A stretch of DNA of 34,608 nucleotides, taken from the NCBI GenBank assembly GCA_024230435.1, contig JAAERL010001148.1, positions 1 through 34,608 of the forward strand. Reading direction: 5' to 3'. The stretch comes from Desulfobacteraceae bacterium. GTDB taxonomy: Bacteria > Desulfobacterota > Desulfobacteria > Desulfobacterales > Desulfosarcinaceae. Shown here in pieces: positions 31,702-34,608 of the stretch. Positions within the stretch are counted from its first letter, which is position 1. The number at the start of each line of letters is the position of its first letter. A program made the position numbers and the translations under genes. The notes under the pieces are model-generated. The model was not told where the DNA came from. It worked only from the letters and a program-made list of their open reading frames with translations, and searched no databases.

Positions 31702-33351
31702 ATGCGTTTTATTAAGTTAATTTCTTTTACTCTTGCTATTATTTTAAGCATTACCTGTTTTGCCATACAAGCAGCGGAAATTTCTGTTGGTGAATCCATA
31801 ACTGCTGATAGTGATTTATCACCGAACCTGAACACACCATTTAATAATGACATTCCAGTTTTTGGAAGCACTCTTTTTCAAGGAAATTTCAGTAAAAAAA
31901 TAGCTCCCCACTTCAATCCTGAATACAGGATCGCCATCGGTGACACCATCAATCTAAAAATTTGGGGGTCCCTGGAATATCAGGCTAAAGTTACTGTAGA
32001 CAGCCAGGGGTACATATTTATCCCCAAGGTTGGTGTTGTGCCGGTTGCCGGGGTGGCAAATAAAAACTTGATAAAAATTATAAAAGCCGCTGTTCATCAA
32101 AAATATAATCAAAAATTATATGTTTATGCCAATGCAGTGGACCCCCAACCCGTCTGGGTTTTCGTCACCGGGAATGTTAACAAGCCCGGTCTTTACCAGG
32201 GCATGGCCTCGGACTCAATATTACAGTTTATCGATAAAGCAAAAGGCATTAATTTAAAGTATGGAAGTTTTCGCAAAATAGACCTGATTCGCAATAACCA
32301 GGTTAGTAAAAGTTTCGATCTTTACCGCTTTCTGATTCAAGGCAAACTGGAACAAGTACAATTTCATGATGGCGACTCCATCGTTGTGGGTGATCTTCAG
32401 CATCGAGTTACCGTTGCAGGTGATGTCAAAAGACCTTTCCTATTTGAATTTCCATCTGCTGAAATTCAATTGACAACGGTCCTGTCTTTATCTCTTCCAA
32501 ATCCAACCGCAACCAATGTCACAATAACCAATTGGACTTCCAAAAATAAAAAGGTAATCCATACGTACCCTCTGGACGCAGCCCCCAAAGTCAAGGTGAA
32601 AAGAGGCACTGAAATTAACGTTATGGCCGACCACAACTATGACTTTATAACCGTTACCATAAGTGGCGAACATGATGGACTTCACAGCCTGGTATTACCG
32701 AAAATGATTCCACTTGACGAGTTAATACCCCGGCTGAATTTAACATCGTTATCACAGATTGAAGCCATCCAGGTTTTCCGTAAAAGCGTTGCAAAAAAAC
32801 AAAAACAGCTATTGCTGGCCAAACTGCAAGAATTAGAATCTTTAGTATTGACATCGTCCTCTGTAACAAGAGAAGAAGCTGAAATGCGCAGCGCCGAAAC
32901 CAAATCCGTTTTGAATTTTATAGAACGTGCAAAAAAAATTGAACCCAGGGGACAGATCATTATCAATGAAAAGACCAGCTTCAAAGAAATAATAATTGAA
33001 GATGGCGATCAGATATATATTCCACGTAAAAACAACATTATCGTTGTTCAGGGAGAAGTTGCATTTCCCGGCGCACACACTTATGTAAAAAATAAAAATT
33101 TAAAAGAATATATTGAACAATCAGGAGGTCTTAACGAACGCGCGAATAAAAAGCGCATCCTCCTGGTTCGTGCAAGCGGCAAAGTTTTAAAATGTGATTC
33201 CTGGTTTAAATTAAAAAATACAAAAGTTAACGGAGGCGATTCAATCTTGGTCCTTCCCAAACTCAAAGGCAAGTATTTGCAAGTGGGCAAAGATTTAACT
33301 CAAATCATATACCAAATTGCGGTAGGGGCAGGGGTAATTATGGCTCTGTGA
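31702..33351 (+). CDS. kpsD: Capsule polysaccharide export protein (KpsD/Wza-like)
   Basis: A 549-residue exported protein. The signal peptide (LISFTLAIILSITCFAIQA) has no clean lipobox, as in KpsD of group-2 systems. A polysaccharide-export (PES) domain follows with YRIAIGDTINLKIWG and VDSQGYIFIPKVGVVPVAG. SLBB-like beta-grasp units come next (VFVTGNVNKPGLYQG, VTVAGDVKRPFLFEF and IIVVQGEVAFPGAHTY). A hydrophobic end (IIYQIAVGAGVIMAL) may sit in the membrane. It should form or gate the outer-membrane channel for capsule. ATG 31702 is preferred to the TTG one codon earlier because AAGGA lies 8 bases upstream of ATG. Confidence 0.9.
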   Translation: MRFIKLISFTLAIILSITCFAIQAAEISVGESITADSDLSPNLNTPFNNDIPVFGSTLFQGNFSKKIAPHFNPEYRIAIGDTINLKIWGSLEYQAKVTVDSQGYIFIPKVGVVPVAGVANKNLIKIIKAAVHQKYNQKLYVYANAVDPQPVWVFVTGNVNKPGLYQGMASDSILQFIDKAKGINLKYGSFRKIDLIRNNQVSKSFDLYRFLIQGKLEQVQFHDGDSIVVGDLQHRVTVAGDVKRPFLFEFPSAEIQLTTVLSLSLPNPTATNVTITNWTSKNKKVIHTYPLDAAPKVKVKRGTEINVMADHNYDFITVTISGEHDGLHSLVLPKMIPLDELIPRLNLTSLSQIEAIQVFRKSVAKKQKQLLLAKLQELESLVLTSSSVTREEAEMRSAETKSVLNFIERAKKIEPRGQIIINEKTSFKEIIIEDGDQIYIPRKNNIIVVQGEVAFPGAHTYVKNKNLKEYIEQSGGLNERANKKRILLVRASGKVLKCDSWFKLKNTKVNGGDSILVLPKLKGKYLQVGKDLTQIIYQIAVGAGVIMAL

Positions 33352-33403
33352 TTACTTTGCATATGAATATGTAAAAATATTTTAAATAATTAACGGATAC
33401 AAA

Positions 33404-33793
33404 ATGAAAAATTTTCGAACCTTAATAAAATTAAACAGAACCTATTGTCGGATAACTTTGAAAGATCTACATTACACCGTTCGTCCGAGCTTCGGAATGC
33501 AATATTTGACAAAATTGGTTAAAATTGTTGAGAAATCACCTTTTTTGAGAAAATTTGTCGTTCCATTATGTGCGATAGTCTACTGTTATGGCAAATATTC
33601 CACCTTCTGGTACCGATTAGAAACTATGTTGGAACGAAATAGCCTCTTTGGCACTACAATTAAATCTTCAGCACTGGAAGTGGCAAAGGAAAAACATACT
33701 AAGCTCAGAAAAAAACGCTCATATTATTCTGCAGCATCTTATTATCCGAATTTATATCGCACAAGCAGTATGCTTAACCGATTAATGCAATAA
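33404..33793 (+). CDS. Hypothetical 129-residue basic protein downstream of kpsD
   Basis: I do not recognise this protein. It is basic and rich in Tyr, Lys and Arg, with one weak hydrophobic stretch (FVVPLCAIVYCYGKYSTFWY, around residues 51-70). There is no signal peptide. ACGGAT lies shortly upstream of ATG 33404 and the gene begins 52 bases after kpsD in the same direction, so it may belong to the capsule unit. The very AT-rich composition suggests a recent arrival. A truncated reading frame (33794-33853) begins directly after its stop. Confidence 0.5.
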   Translation: MKNFRTLIKLNRTYCRITLKDLHYTVRPSFGMQYLTKLVKIVEKSPFLRKFVVPLCAIVYCYGKYSTFWYRLETMLERNSLFGTTIKSSALEVAKEKHTKLRKKRSYYSAASYYPNLYRTSSMLNRLMQ

Positions 33794-34044
33794 ATGGATC
33801 GTTATTTTTTAAATACGCAGTATTTTGATGGAAAATTGTGTCTTCAACTTTAAATATAAGAGGCTGGTCACTAATTCAATATTTTGCGTCCTTTAATAAA
33901 AGACCCCAGTTGTTATATAGGGCTTCCTGAAAGACGCATAATAGCTTATAATTGTAAATAAAATGTGACATATTGATAGGTCTGAGGTGCTTGAAAAACT
34001 CTGTAAAATCAACAAAAACCTTTGTACTTTTTACCAGGAAACTT
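33794..34044. other. Junction between capsule cluster and IS element
   Basis: No full gene. A 19-codon frame (33794-33853) ends at TAA. ATTTTGCGTC near 33881 and GACGCATAAT near 33935 are an imperfect inverted pair. The left end of the IS that carries the transposase must lie here, but I cannot place its terminal repeat without the right end. Confidence 0.35.
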
Positions 34045-34608
34045 ATGTATAAACACAATTTAAAGCAGATGGGATTCGAAAATTTTAATCTTCCCTTTGA
34101 AGAACGGTTGCGCAGTGATAATCGTTGGGTGAAGTTGGCTAAGTTTAATCCCTGGAAAGAATTTGAAATAGCTTATGCCAAGAACTTTTCAAGTTCCGGA
34201 GTAGGTCCACCCGCTAAGTCAGTGCGAATTGCTTTGGGTGCTCTGATCATAAAGGAAAAACTTGGGACCTCCGATGAAGAAACGGTTGAGCAGATTCGTG
34301 AAAATCCTTATCTGCTATACTTTTTAGGTTTTACTGATTACAGCGATAAAGAACCGTTTTATCCAACAATGTTTGTTCATTTTAGAAAACGATTTGGTAA
34401 AAAAGCTATTTGCCGGATCATCGAAACGGTGAACCAAAAAGCAAGAGTGACCAAAAAAAATGCTAAGAATGACGACAAGGATAACAATGGTGGTTCTGCA
34501 ACTTGGGATACCTCCAATAAAAGACACTTGCTAATCGTTGCCACCTCCACACCGGCCGATATTACCTATCCAACCGTTCTGACGATTCTAAATGGGGCCA
34601 GAGAAAAA
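34045..34608 (+). CDS. IS5/IS1182-type transposase, 3' end outside window
   Basis: The frame is open for 188 codons from ATG 34045 to the right edge. The N-terminal domain (FEERLRSDNRWVKLAKFNPW, ALGALIIKEKLGTSDEETVEQIRENPYLLYFLGF, FVHFRKRF) is the InsH/DUF772-type N-terminus of IS1182-like transposases. The first catalytic block should read close to LIxDATxAPxDIxYPT. Here it is LLIVATSTPADITYPT, with Val where the first Asp of the DDE triad is expected. The element may therefore be inactive. The alternative is that the alignment register is off. Confidence 0.82.
   Translation, partial: MYKHNLKQMGFENFNLPFEERLRSDNRWVKLAKFNPWKEFEIAYAKNFSSSGVGPPAKSVRIALGALIIKEKLGTSDEETVEQIRENPYLLYFLGFTDYSDKEPFYPTMFVHFRKRFGKKAICRIIETVNQKARVTKKNAKNDDKDNNGGSATWDTSNKRHLLIVATSTPADITYPTVLTILNGAREK

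Overview
The window reads as chromosomal DNA of a Gram-negative, free-living, signalling-rich bacterium. Outer-membrane and capsule export genes, a TRAP-TAXI transporter, an NtrC-type sigma-54 regulator and a very large STK-ATPase-hybrid histidine kinase together suggest Desulfobacterota (Desulfobacterales-like). This is an inference from gene style, not a measured placement. There is no rRNA, tRNA or CRISPR array that I can see.

Layout, left to right. 1-1227 (-): an ankyrin-repeat protein cut by the window edge. 1594-6879 (-): an operon of a secreted helical-repeat (TPR-like) protein, a dCache sensor histidine kinase, an NtrC-family sigma-54 activator and truD. 6880-7489: a divergent control region holding two back-to-back sigma-54 (-24/-12) promoters and a 34-bp perfect palindrome made of two tandem 16-bp dyads. 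7490-12169 (+): a TAXI-type TRAP transporter (binding protein, DUF1850 protein, fused 4TM/12TM permease). 12372-13214 (+): a D-amino-acid transaminase behind three successive inverted repeats. 13266-15973 (-): a GntR/UTRA regulator translationally overlapped with trpB and trpA. 16354-17647 (+): a decayed hybrid histidine kinase. 17665-18888 (+): a FadL/OmpP1-like outer-membrane protein. 19023-25958 (+): a roughly 2300-residue Ser/Thr kinase-ATPase-GAF-histidine kinase-REC-REC-HPt protein. 25999-26577 (-): mntP. 27103-27366 (+): a small Cys-rich protein. 28181-33351 (+): a group-2-type capsule set (kdsB/kpsU, kpsM, kpsT, kpsE-like, kpsD-like), more AT-rich than the left part. It is followed by an unknown 129-residue gene and a partial IS transposase at the right edge.

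How parts fit. The sensor kinase and sigma-54 activator sit divergent to the TRAP-TAXI transporter. Both promoters have the sigma-54 form and an enhancer-like paired dyad lies nearby. The simplest reading is a ligand-sensing two-component system that switches on an uptake system and probably itself. The D-amino-acid transaminase downstream hints at an amino-acid or keto-acid substrate, but this is not proved.

A short repeat family with TTAGGCGATT/AATCGCCTAA ends (MITE-like) occurs in at least three copies (1536-1597, 7290-7468, 8591-8770). Probable remnants lie at 12166-12190 and 25957-25987. Two copies flank the TAXI binding-protein gene as direct repeats, and in two cases the stop codon of the neighbouring gene lies inside the repeat terminus.
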